The notes under the pieces were generated by a model. The model was not told the origin of the DNA. It saw only the letters and a program-made list of their open reading frames with translations, and searched no databases. From Caryophanales bacterium UBA6448 (GTDB taxonomy: Bacteria > Bacillota_I > Bacilli_A > RF39 > UBA660), in contig DJOC01000029.1 of assembly GCA_002439555.1 (NCBI GenBank), positions 2,909 through 24,219 on the forward strand: a DNA stretch of 21,311 bases. The letters are read 5' to 3'. Positions 13,908 to 21,288 of the stretch are shown here, one piece after another; within the stretch, counting starts at the first letter, position 1, and each line of letters begins with the position of its first letter. Both the position numbers and the translations under genes were made by a program.

Positions 13908-16523
13908 ATGAAAAATTTTTATAATGAAAAAATCGAGGATATTTATAAAGAATTTTCTTCGGGAATTAATGGATTAAGTGATGAGGAAGCCCAAAAAAGA
14001 TTAATTCAAAATGGTAAGAATAAATTAAAGGAACAAAAGAAAAAATCAAATTTTGTAATATTTTTAAACCAATTTAATGATTTTATGATTATTTTATTAA
14101 TATGTGCCTCAGTATTTTCATTTTTTATAAGTTATATAAGGCATGAAAATTATGTTGATTCTATAATTATTATAGTTATTGTATTTATTAATGCAATTTT
14201 AAGTTTTATTCAAGAAAAGAAGGCAAATTTAGCTATTGAAGAACTAAATAAAATGTTTGTAACAAATACCTATGTAATTAGAAATGGTGTTAAAAAAAGT
14301 ATTGATGTAACTGATGTTGTAGTCGGAGATGTTATAGAACTTGAAGCCGGTGATTATGTATGTGCAGATTCAAGAATTATTTCATCACAAAGTCTTGAGG
14401 TAAACGAATCAACATTAACCGGAGAGTCTAAAGGCGTTAAAAAAAATAATGAATTAATATATGATGAAAAAGAACTTTATGAAAGAAGTAATATGGTTTA
14501 CGCTGGTTGTAATGTAATTAATGGACATGCCTTTGTTATAGTATGTGCAACAGGTATGAATACTGAACTTGGTAAAATTGCTACGAGTTTAATTGATAAA
14601 AAAAGTGATATAACACCACTTCAGAAAAAAGTAAATCAAATAAGTAAAGTTTTAACATATATAATTTTTGCTATTATTTTAGTAATGATGGCTATTGGTT
14701 TATTAATGAAAAATGACTTTTTTGATATTTTAATGCTTTCTATATCTTTAGCAGTTGCGGCAATTCCCGAAGGGTTATCTTCGATTATAACTATTATTCT
14801 TTCTATAGGTATGACCGCTATGGCGAAAAGAAATGTTATTATTAGAAAAATGTCTTCGGTTGAAACCTTAGGTTCTACAGATATTATTTGTTCAGACAAA
14901 ACTGGCACAATTACAGAAAATAAAATGCTTGTAAAAAATATTTTTGTTAATGATAATTTATATACTGAAACTGAAAATATAGAAAATATGGATTATTTAA
15001 AACTTTGTGCCTCATGTTGTCATAATGTAACTAAAAATGGTGATAAATATTTAGGGGATGAAACTGAAGTATCGATTTATAAATATTTAGAAAAATATAA
15101 TATAGATTATAATAAACTTAAAAGAACAAACGAATATCCTTTTGATTCAGATAGAAAAATGATGAGTACAATTAATATTATTGATGGTAAAAACTATTCT
15201 TTTACAAAAGGAAGTTTAGATTCTATATTAAGTGCTTCTTCATATTATATTATTGATAATAAAATTATGCCTTTAACAAAAGAATATAAGGATAAAGTTT
15301 TAGAAATTGAAAAATCATTATCACAAAGATCATTAAGAACTTTGGCATTTGCATTTAAAAATGAAGGTTTAGAAGATCCAGAAAAGAATATGATTTTTAT
15401 AGGCTTGATTAGTATGATGGATCCACCAAGACCTGCAGTTTATAATGCAATTAATATATGCAATCGTGCGGGACTTAAGCCAATTATGATTACTGGTGAT
15501 TCACTTAATACAGCTGTGGCTATTGCTAAAGATATTGGTATTATTTCTGATGAAAATAAAGCAATTGAAGGTAAAGTTATTGATAAAATGAGTGATGATG
15601 AGTTTAAAGCAAATATAAATAAATATCAGGTTTATGCAAGAATTTCTCCGAATACAAAATTAAGAATTGTTGAAACTTTACAAAATTGTGGTTATGTTGT
15701 AGCTATGACTGGTGATGGTGTAAATGATGCGCCTGCTATACAAAAAGCTGATATTGGTATAGGAATGGGTGTTACTGGAACTGAAGTAGTGAAAAAAGTA
15801 GCGGATTGTATTTTAATTGATGATAGTTTTTCTACTATTGTTGATGGAGTTGAAGAAGGAAGAAGAATTACGCAAAATATCAAGAAAGTTATTTTATATT
15901 TATTAGCAGGTAATATTATTGAAGTAATTTTAGTGTTTATTTCAATGCTTATGAATATGGAAATGTTTACAACTCTTCAGCTACTTTGGTTAAATCTTGT
16001 TACTGATTCTATTCCAGCAATTTGTTTAGCATTTGAAAAGGCTGATAATGATGTTATGGAGGATTTACCTTCGAATAAATCTAATAAAAGTTTCTTTACA
16101 CCTCTTCTTACCTCAAAGATTGCAATAGGTGCAATATTTAAGTCTATTGTAATGCTTGCACTATTTGTTTATTTTGCAAAAACTGCTGATATAAATACTG
16201 CAAGTTCACTTTTATTTATCTTTTTAGTAGGCCATGAACTCTTATATTCATTTTCATGTAGAAATATAAAAAAATCAGTTTTAAATAAAAACATTTTTTC
16301 TAATATTAGATTAACCATTGGGGTATTTTCCTTAACTTTAATTCAAATCATTGTATTAACAACTGGTCTTTCCAAATATTTTATTGTAGGAAATTTAAAT
16401 TTACAAAACGTTTCAATTACGATTATAGTTTTATTTTTAACATTTATAATTGGCGAATTGGTTAAACCAATTTATAATAAACTTTTTAAAGATTATACGA
16501 AAGGAAAAAATTATGAAAAATAA
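13908..16523 (+). CDS. SERCA-like P-type Ca2+-transporting ATPase
   Basis: 871 residues, the length of P-type IIA/IIB pumps that export Ca2+ with ATP. Seen in order: an N-terminal cation-ATPase domain; two helices (about 48-68, 77-97); the dephosphorylation motif TGES (171-174); helix 4 with PEGL (287-290); the phosphorylation motif 'SDKTGTIT' with Asp330; 'KGSLDS' and 'MITGDS' in the nucleotide domain; the hinge motif GDGVNDAP (602-609); and six C-terminal helices. Residues that bind Ca2+ in SERCA have counterparts by eye: Glu288, Asn669, Glu672, Asn696, Thr699, Asp700 and perhaps Glu777. AAGGAG precedes the ATG. It is the third gene of the operon and overlaps the next gene by 11 bases. Ion choice is inferred from these residues. 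Confidence 0.93.
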   Translation: MKNFYNEKIEDIYKEFSSGINGLSDEEAQKRLIQNGKNKLKEQKKKSNFVIFLNQFNDFMIILLICASVFSFFISYIRHENYVDSIIIIVIVFINAILSFIQEKKANLAIEELNKMFVTNTYVIRNGVKKSIDVTDVVVGDVIELEAGDYVCADSRIISSQSLEVNESTLTGESKGVKKNNELIYDEKELYERSNMVYAGCNVINGHAFVIVCATGMNTELGKIATSLIDKKSDITPLQKKVNQISKVLTYIIFAIILVMMAIGLLMKNDFFDILMLSISLAVAAIPEGLSSIITIILSIGMTAMAKRNVIIRKMSSVETLGSTDIICSDKTGTITENKMLVKNIFVNDNLYTETENIENMDYLKLCASCCHNVTKNGDKYLGDETEVSIYKYLEKYNIDYNKLKRTNEYPFDSDRKMMSTINIIDGKNYSFTKGSLDSILSASSYYIIDNKIMPLTKEYKDKVLEIEKSLSQRSLRTLAFAFKNEGLEDPEKNMIFIGLISMMDPPRPAVYNAINICNRAGLKPIMITGDSLNTAVAIAKDIGIISDENKAIEGKVIDKMSDDEFKANINKYQVYARISPNTKLRIVETLQNCGYVVAMTGDGVNDAPAIQKADIGIGMGVTGTEVVKKVADCILIDDSFSTIVDGVEEGRRITQNIKKVILYLLAGNIIEVILVFISMLMNMEMFTTLQLLWLNLVTDSIPAICLAFEKADNDVMEDLPSNKSNKSFFTPLLTSKIAIGAIFKSIVMLALFVYFAKTADINTASSLLFIFLVGHELLYSFSCRNIKKSVLNKNIFSNIRLTIGVFSLTLIQIIVLTTGLSKYFIVGNLNLQNVSITIIVLFLTFIIGELVKPIYNKLFKDYTKGKNYEK

Positions 16524-16896
16524 CAAATTAACATCTTTTATTTTAATTGGCGGATTAGTAATATTAGTGGTTTTTACTGCAATAGTTACAATAAATTTAA
16601 TGCCAAATTATGAAAGTAACTCTTATTATGTAAAAGTTAATGATAAGATGGATGCTAAAGTTGAGGGACTTGAAATTGTAAATGGAAAACTTTTTATAGA
16701 AACCTCTGGAGATGCAATTGAATATTGCGTTAAAACTACAAGAACGTCTCCAAATGAAACAGCTTTGTGTTGGAATAAAATTATTAATAATAAAGCAACA
16801 ATACCTGTTTATGAACACAAGAAATATTATGTATGGATTAAAGATGAAAATAATCAGATAAGTAGTCCATTAAGTATTAACACAAAGGAAAAGTAA
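16513..16896 (+). CDS. Membrane-anchored protein with a small outside domain
   Basis: 127 residues. A basic start 'MKNNK' precedes one membrane helix (about 8-29), with no cleavage or lipobox motif, so it is probably anchored with residues 32-127 outside. That part looks like a small beta-sandwich: short strands such as 'GKLFIET', 'AIEYCVKTT', 'KATIPV' and 'KYYVWIKD'. Cys72 and Cys86 could form a disulfide. No family is recognised; the strand layout recalls Ig-like domains of Bacillota surface proteins. The ATG at 16513 is inside the end of the pump gene with AAAGGA upstream; the frame continues back to 16450 but without a site. One base separates its stop from the next ATG. Confidence 0.75.
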   Translation: MKNNKLTSFILIGGLVILVVFTAIVTINLMPNYESNSYYVKVNDKMDAKVEGLEIVNGKLFIETSGDAIEYCVKTTRTSPNETALCWNKIINNKATIPVYEHKKYYVWIKDENNQISSPLSINTKEK

Positions 16897-16897
16897 T

Positions 16898-17731
16898 ATG
16901 ATAAGCTTAAATAAGGGAAGTTTTAATTATGATGAAACTAATGTAAATTATAAAAAAGTTTATAAAATGCCAAGTTTTGATCCAAAAATTTTAGAGTATA
17001 TTTCAGATGATGATTTAATTGAACTTGAAAATACAAATAATTTAACGTTAGATAATTTAGCACTACTTCCTGATAATATTCGAGTTAGAATCACGGGAGG
17101 CTTTACTTTTGAATATATGAGTGGGCTAAAAAATCCAAATGAAACTAATCTTTATGAAAAATGTATTTATACAAAAGAGGAACTAATTCAAATTATTTCA
17201 GTAATAAATGATATTGAAAGTAATTTAAATATTGATGATTCACAATATCAAAAAGCTTTAAAAGTTTATGAATATATGAAGAAAAATATTTTATATAGAG
17301 TTCCTAAAAACTATGATGGTATTATAAATGGTTTTGGAATGAAAAATAGAGATAGATGCTTTGATACATTAATTGGTCTTATAAAAAAAGTTTCGACTTG
17401 TAATGGATTTGCTTTTATATATCAAGAATTATTAAATAGGCAAGGTATAAAAAGTTATTTAATTGGTGGTAAATATTTATTAAATGGTGAAGGGCAACAT
17501 GCTTTTAACGTTGTGGAAATTGATAATTATTTATTTTTAGTGGATATTATTTGGGATGCTATTAATTATGAAAATGGTGTTGATGTAACTACCGGTTTTG
17601 GGCTACTAAATAAGGAAAACTATATTTTTAAAAATAATATGGATTTGTATAATAAACTTACTAATTTAAGTAGTGATTTTGTTAACCAAACTTTAAGTGA
17701 AATTGATTTTACAAATAAAATTTTAAAATAG
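16898..17731 (+). CDS. Transglutaminase-like superfamily protein
   Basis: 277 residues, with no signal peptide or helix, so cytoplasmic. The transglutaminase-like fold is shown by the Cys-His-Asp order: Cys168 in 'STCNGFAFIYQELL', His191 in 'GQHAFNVVEID' and Asp206 in 'LFLVDIIWDA'. These match the TGL core (…CxGxA…, HAWN-like, D-x-T/I-W). Members cut or cross-link proteins, or act as peptidases or peptide-binding domains. Residues 1-120 are not recognised; they include a repeated acidic 'DDDLIELEN' and 'IRVRITGGF'. It is the last gene of the operon with the protease and Ca2+ pump; Ca2+-dependent transglutaminases exist in animals but no Ca2+ site can be seen here. AAAGGA lies upstream of the ATG. 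Confidence 0.78.
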   Translation: MISLNKGSFNYDETNVNYKKVYKMPSFDPKILEYISDDDLIELENTNNLTLDNLALLPDNIRVRITGGFTFEYMSGLKNPNETNLYEKCIYTKEELIQIISVINDIESNLNIDDSQYQKALKVYEYMKKNILYRVPKNYDGIINGFGMKNRDRCFDTLIGLIKKVSTCNGFAFIYQELLNRQGIKSYLIGGKYLLNGEGQHAFNVVEIDNYLFLVDIIWDAINYENGVDVTTGFGLLNKENYIFKNNMDLYNKLTNLSSDFVNQTLSEIDFTNKILK

Positions 17732-17791
17732 CTTGAATGAAATTAGTTTAAATAATAATATATTTAAAAAACACTTAAAAATTCATGGCAC

Positions 17792-17820
17792 TTGATATTT
17801 TTTATATAATTTGATAAAAT
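17792..17820 (+). promoter_or_regulatory. Promoter of the RNase J-like gene
   Basis: TTGATA (17792-17797), a 17-base spacer and TAAAAT (17815-17820) preceded by TG-A. This is the best-formed promoter in the window. The leader to the ATG at 17861 is about 35 bases. Confidence 0.75.
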
Positions 17821-17860
17821 ACTTGTAGCCAAGAAAACTTTATAGAAAAGAGTGATAATT

Positions 17861-19495
17861 ATGTGTAAAATAAAAATTTTTGGTTTGGGCGGTTTGAATG
17901 AAAATGGTAAAAACTGCTACGTTGTCGAGGTAGATAACGATATATATGTATTTGATGCTGGTTTAAAATATGCCACAGGTAACCTATTAGGAATTGATTA
18001 TATAATACCAGATTTTAGTTATTTAATAAAAAATAGAAAAAGAGTTAAAGGTGTGTTTATAACTCATGGTCATCAAGAAAATATGGGTAGTGTAGTAGAC
18101 CTATTAAATCAAATTCCAACACTTAAAATATATGCAACAAAATTTACAAAGTTTTGTTTAATGGAAGATGGTGTAAATGAGGAAAGTATTATTGAAATAA
18201 AGGCTCATAAAAAGATTAACTTTGGAGCTTGCTCAATATTTCCAATTGAAATGTCACACTCTGTACCAGATGCAGTAATGTATGTTTTAAATACACCTGA
18301 TGGGGCAGTTTGTTATACTGGAGACTTTACAATAGACCCCGCAATGATGGGACATTATGAAATGGATTTAGGAAAAATTGCATACATTGGAAAGCAAGGT
18401 GTTCTTGCACTTTTATGCGAATCTATATTTTCAGAAAATCCAGGACATACCTCACCAAAGCATAAACTAACATCATTTTTCAAAGATATTATAAAACATA
18501 ATGAAAAAAGAATTATTTTCAGCGTATTATCAGATCATTTATATACTATTGAAGAAATATTTAATGCTTGTGCAAATACTCATAGAAAAGTAGTTGTTAT
18601 GGGTAAAAAATTACAAAATATGATTAATTATTCAATCGAAAATAAATATCTAACTGTCGAAGAGGGAATTATTGGAGATTTAGGTAATCTAAAAGATGAT
18701 AATACAATAATCCTTATTAGTGATGATAGAGCAAACCCGTATGCAAATATTAATAAAATATTTACTGGCTATGATAAATTTGTAAATTTACTTGCGACTG
18801 ATACTATTGTTTTTGCCGAGCCAAAATATGATAGTAGTGAAAAGTTATTTGTTAAAATAGAAAATGAACTTGCAAAATATGGTTGTAATGTTGTTGATAT
18901 TCCAAAAAATTATTCAATACTTCAACACGCCTCAAAAGAAGATTTAATGCTTATGATAAAACTTGTAAATCCTACATATTATATGCCTGTAAAAGGGGAT
19001 TATCGTTATATGGTAGGTAATGCAAATGTTGCTTCTGCTTTAGGAATTAGTAATGAAAATATCATTTTAAAACAAAATGGTGATGTTGTTAATATTGTTG
19101 ATAAAGTACTTCAGGATAAATTTGAACATTTTAATGTTGATGATATATTTATTGATGGCAAAAGTTCTGATGATATTGGTGATTTAGTTATTAAAGACAG
19201 AGAAGTTTTAGCGGAAAATGGAATAGTCTTAATTAGTGCAACAGTATCAAAAAAAGAAAAAGTTCTTTTGGTAGGACCTGAAATAGTTACTCGTGGATTT
19301 ATTTATGTTAAAGATTCAAAAGAAATGATTGAGGAAATTAAAAAGATATGTGAAAAGGTTATTAATGATAATATAACTCCTAAATATGTCGATTATAATT
19401 TAATTAGATCTCAGATTAGAGAGGATTTAGGCAAATATTTATACGAAGAAACTGAATGTAAGCCAATGATTATCGCAGTTGTTCAAGAGGTTTAA
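17861..19495 (+). CDS. RNase J-family protein with degenerate metal site (RNase J2-like)
   Basis: 544 residues, the length and domain order of RNase J: metallo-beta-lactamase core, beta-CASP insert and a C-terminal domain. The family 5' exonuclease/endonuclease turns over mRNA. Here the metal site is altered. The HxHxDH motif reads His69-Gly-His71-Gln-Glu73-Asn74, so the Asp and last His are Glu and Asn. 'HSVPD' (His133) and 'YTGDF' (Asp155) are kept. The C-terminal 'GHGSxEE' site keeps His356 ('LQHASKED'), but 'MPxHGEYR' reads 'MPVKGDYR' with Lys378. This pattern suits a non-catalytic or weak partner such as RNase J2 in Bacilli, with an active RNase J1 elsewhere. The ATG at 17861 follows GAGTGAT; an in-frame GTG at 17852 overlaps that site. 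Confidence 0.85.
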   Translation: MCKIKIFGLGGLNENGKNCYVVEVDNDIYVFDAGLKYATGNLLGIDYIIPDFSYLIKNRKRVKGVFITHGHQENMGSVVDLLNQIPTLKIYATKFTKFCLMEDGVNEESIIEIKAHKKINFGACSIFPIEMSHSVPDAVMYVLNTPDGAVCYTGDFTIDPAMMGHYEMDLGKIAYIGKQGVLALLCESIFSENPGHTSPKHKLTSFFKDIIKHNEKRIIFSVLSDHLYTIEEIFNACANTHRKVVVMGKKLQNMINYSIENKYLTVEEGIIGDLGNLKDDNTIILISDDRANPYANINKIFTGYDKFVNLLATDTIVFAEPKYDSSEKLFVKIENELAKYGCNVVDIPKNYSILQHASKEDLMLMIKLVNPTYYMPVKGDYRYMVGNANVASALGISNENIILKQNGDVVNIVDKVLQDKFEHFNVDDIFIDGKSSDDIGDLVIKDREVLAENGIVLISATVSKKEKVLLVGPEIVTRGFIYVKDSKEMIEEIKKICEKVINDNITPKYVDYNLIRSQIREDLGKYLYEETECKPMIIAVVQEV

Positions 19496-19515
19496 CAAAA
19501 AGTTAAGCCTTTTTT
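19488..19515 (+). terminator. Terminator of the RNase J-like gene
   Basis: AGGTTTAAC and GTTAAGCCT pair (one G-U) around five A, followed by six T. The TAA stop lies in the stem. Confidence 0.82.
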
Positions 19516-19528
19516 ATTGCTGATAATA

Positions 19529-19550
19529 ATCCATTTAAAAATTAATGGAT
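19529..19550. repeat. Perfect 7-bp inverted repeat
   Basis: ATCCATT and AATGGAT flank eight A/T bases, about 80 bases upstream of the 118-aa gene and near its likely -35 region. It has no T run, so it is more like an operator than a terminator. Confidence 0.35.
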
Positions 19551-19581
19551 ATTAATATAAAAAATATGTTTTTTATAAACT

Positions 19582-19587
19582 TATAAT
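19582..19587 (+). promoter_or_regulatory. Possible -10 of the 118-aa gene
   Basis: TATAAT, 40 bases upstream of the ATG; no convincing -35. A transcript from here would start just before the hairpin at 19595. Confidence 0.35.
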
Positions 19588-19594
19588 TTACTTA

Positions 19595-19623
19595 AAAATA
19601 CCTATACTAAATATAGGTGTTTT
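19595..19623 (+). promoter_or_regulatory. Hairpin masking the ribosome binding site
   Basis: Bases 19595-19606 pair with 19612-19623 (12 bp including one U-G) around CTAAA. The core is ACCTATA/TATAGGT. The AGGTG ribosome binding site (19615-19619) is in the 3' arm, and the ATG starts at 19627. The U-rich 3' side also makes it terminator-like. Confidence 0.6.
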
Positions 19624-19626
19624 TAA

Positions 19627-19983
19627 ATGGATTATAATAAAATATATATAAATAGTTCAAATATAATAGATAATTTAGAAAGTATGTATTATAAAACAAA
19701 TAATATAAAATTAAAAAATAAAATATTATATGAAATTAATAAATATAAAAAACTTAATGAAATATGTTTAATTAAAAATCCAAATATTAAAGAAAATATA
19801 ATTCATAAATTATCAAATGATTTCTTATTTATTATAAAATTAAATTTTATAAATGATGAAAATATTATAAAAAATATTATAGATTTATTCGATGATAATA
19901 TTAAAAAGTTTTCTAGTAGAAAGTATTTATTTTATAAAAATTTACTTGAAAAAAGCAAAATTAATTTCAAATATATTAAATAA
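19627..19983 (+). CDS. Unknown 118-residue Asn/Ile/Lys-rich protein
   Basis: No family is recognised. The protein is very rich in Asn, Ile and Lys, has no membrane segment, and is predicted mostly helical, with possible short heptad stretches in 'IKLKNKILYEINKYKKLNEI' and 'NIIKNIIDLFDDNIKKF'. Codon use is even more A/T-biased than its neighbours. AGGTG lies seven bases before the ATG but is folded into a hairpin. The last 30 bases of coding sequence are repeated with one mismatch at 20125-20154. Gene status is supported by length, start site and position, not by similarity. Confidence 0.5.
   Translation: MDYNKIYINSSNIIDNLESMYYKTNNIKLKNKILYEINKYKKLNEICLIKNPNIKENIIHKLSNDFLFIIKLNFINDENIIKNIIDLFDDNIKKFSSRKYLFYKNLLEKSKINFKYIK
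19948..19977 (+). repeat. 30-bp direct repeat, copy 1
   Basis: Identical to 20125-20154 at 29 of 30 bases. It forms the end of the 118-aa coding region. Similarity may extend about 20 bases upstream in weaker form. Confidence 0.75.
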
Positions 19984-20124
19984 AAATTTCTTATTCATTG
20001 GGTAAAAGTGGCAAAAATTCTCAATGGGTTATTCGTACTATTCATTAATAAAATTTCTAATATTGGTTAAAATAATGGTAATAAAATTATAATTTCATTT
20101 TAATTTTATTAAAAAAATATTGTC

Positions 20125-20154
20125 GAAAAAAGTAAAATTAATTTCAAATATATT
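20125..20154 (+). repeat. 30-bp direct repeat, copy 2
   Basis: The second copy lies in the gene-free stretch before the surface-protein gene, and its last two bases overlap the -35 hexamer TTGTTT (20153-20158). In 19984-20124 I see nothing else beyond A/T-rich sequence. Confidence 0.75.
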
Positions 20155-20181
20155 GTTTAGAAATATTTTTTGTGATATTAT
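20153..20181 (+). promoter_or_regulatory. Promoter of the surface-protein gene
   Basis: TTGTTT (20153-20158), 17 bases, TATTAT (20176-20181) with extended -10 TG at 20173-20174. The leader to the ATG at 20199 is short, about 12 bases, and starts near the GGTGAGGG binding site. Confidence 0.7.
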
Positions 20182-20198
20182 TTATAATAGGTGAGGGT

Positions 20199-21287
20199 AT
20201 GAAGAAAGACACTAATGTGATAATCGTAGTTTTTTTAGTAGTTATTTCTTTTGCGTGTCTTTCTATAGGCACTGCTTATGCATACCTATCTACAGTCTCC
20301 GTGGGGGGAACCCAAAATATTACTACAGGTAATTTATCGGCTAATCTAACTATAAATGGTATGGAAAATGTTGAAATAGCCCCAATGAGTGATGAAGAAG
20401 GAATAAATCAAACTACTTATGCTAAAGTAGTTATAGATAAAAATAATCAGTATACAGTGTTCTATTCTTTAAATTTATCTTATTCTATGGATAGTTTACC
20501 AAGTACAGTAACAAAGGATGATTTATTACCACTTGATTTTATTAAAGTGGCAGTTTTTGCAAGTGATACAGATTCAATAGCAAGTGCAGTTCAAATAAGT
20601 GATCCAGTAAAGATTACCCAGCTTCCTATGCAAAGTGTAGATACAACAGATCATTATAATGATGAGTATATGCTTACATTTAATACTTTTAAGGTGCAAT
20701 CAGATAAAAAATATTATTTTATTAAGGCTTGGCTTGTTCAAGATACTCCAGATACTTTAGATGGAAAGTATATTTATTTGGATGCAAATGTTAATCAAGA
20801 ACCACTTGTTAGTAAATCCCTATATAATTTTACTAATATAAGTGTAAGTCTTGATACTACAGCCTTAAGTAGTGGTTATACTATTAAATTACAAAAGGGT
20901 GCTATAACTGGAACAACCTCACTTTCTAATGTTCCAACAGGTACTTATCTTTTGGAAGTAGTTTATAATGGAAATACATATAGTACAACAGTAAAAATAA
21001 AAGAAGTTGATGATACAAATACCACCGAAGGAGTATCTTCTTTAAGTGGAAAAACTTGTAGTGCAAATGAACCTTTACAAAACTGTGCTTATACATATTA
21101 CACAACTGTAGATAAATTAATTAGAAAAAATGATATAACTACATATAGTAATGTAAATCCTACAACAACTTATAGTGTGCCTAATTCTTATGTTATAGTA
21201 GGTAAAGACTCTTTAGGAGTATCAGAAATAAGTGGTTTAAAATTAACTCTTAATTCTAGTGATTATTCCATTACTTTGAGTAAATAG
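20199..21287 (+). CDS. Secreted surface protein with TasA/camelysin-like leader
   Basis: 362 residues. The basic start 'MKKD' and a membrane segment (7-28) end in 'LSIGTAYAYLSTVSVGGTQNI', close to the 'GTxAYFSDxE…NxFxAGxL' leader of TasA/camelysin proteins that are processed by SipW-type signal peptidases; 'ITTGNLSANLTI' follows as in that family. The mature part is beta-rich and Thr/Ser/Asn-rich. Residues about 207-260 ('SVSLDT…YTIKLQKGA…GTYLLEVVYNG') look like a carboxypeptidase-regulatory-like sandwich. Cys287 and Cys296 could pair. There is no LPxTG motif or C-terminal helix, so it is probably released or part of a fibre. No SipW gene is in view. An in-frame GTG at 20172 overlaps the -10 and is not the start. 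Confidence 0.78.
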   Translation: MKKDTNVIIVVFLVVISFACLSIGTAYAYLSTVSVGGTQNITTGNLSANLTINGMENVEIAPMSDEEGINQTTYAKVVIDKNNQYTVFYSLNLSYSMDSLPSTVTKDDLLPLDFIKVAVFASDTDSIASAVQISDPVKITQLPMQSVDTTDHYNDEYMLTFNTFKVQSDKKYYFIKAWLVQDTPDTLDGKYIYLDANVNQEPLVSKSLYNFTNISVSLDTTALSSGYTIKLQKGAITGTTSLSNVPTGTYLLEVVYNGNTYSTTVKIKEVDDTNTTEGVSSLSGKTCSANEPLQNCAYTYYTTVDKLIRKNDITTYSNVNPTTTYSVPNSYVIVGKDSLGVSEISGLKLTLNSSDYSITLSK

Positions 21288-21288
21288 T

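Noticed and set aside
17741..17775. TTTAAAT/ATTTAAA inverted repeat after the transglutaminase-like gene as a terminator
   Set aside because: It is pure A/T with no T run, so I could not support a terminator for this operon.
20199..20285. Lipoprotein signal in the surface protein (Cys20)
   Set aside because: The residues before Cys20 (S-F-A) do not fit the lipobox, and the cleavage region fits a TasA-type leader better.
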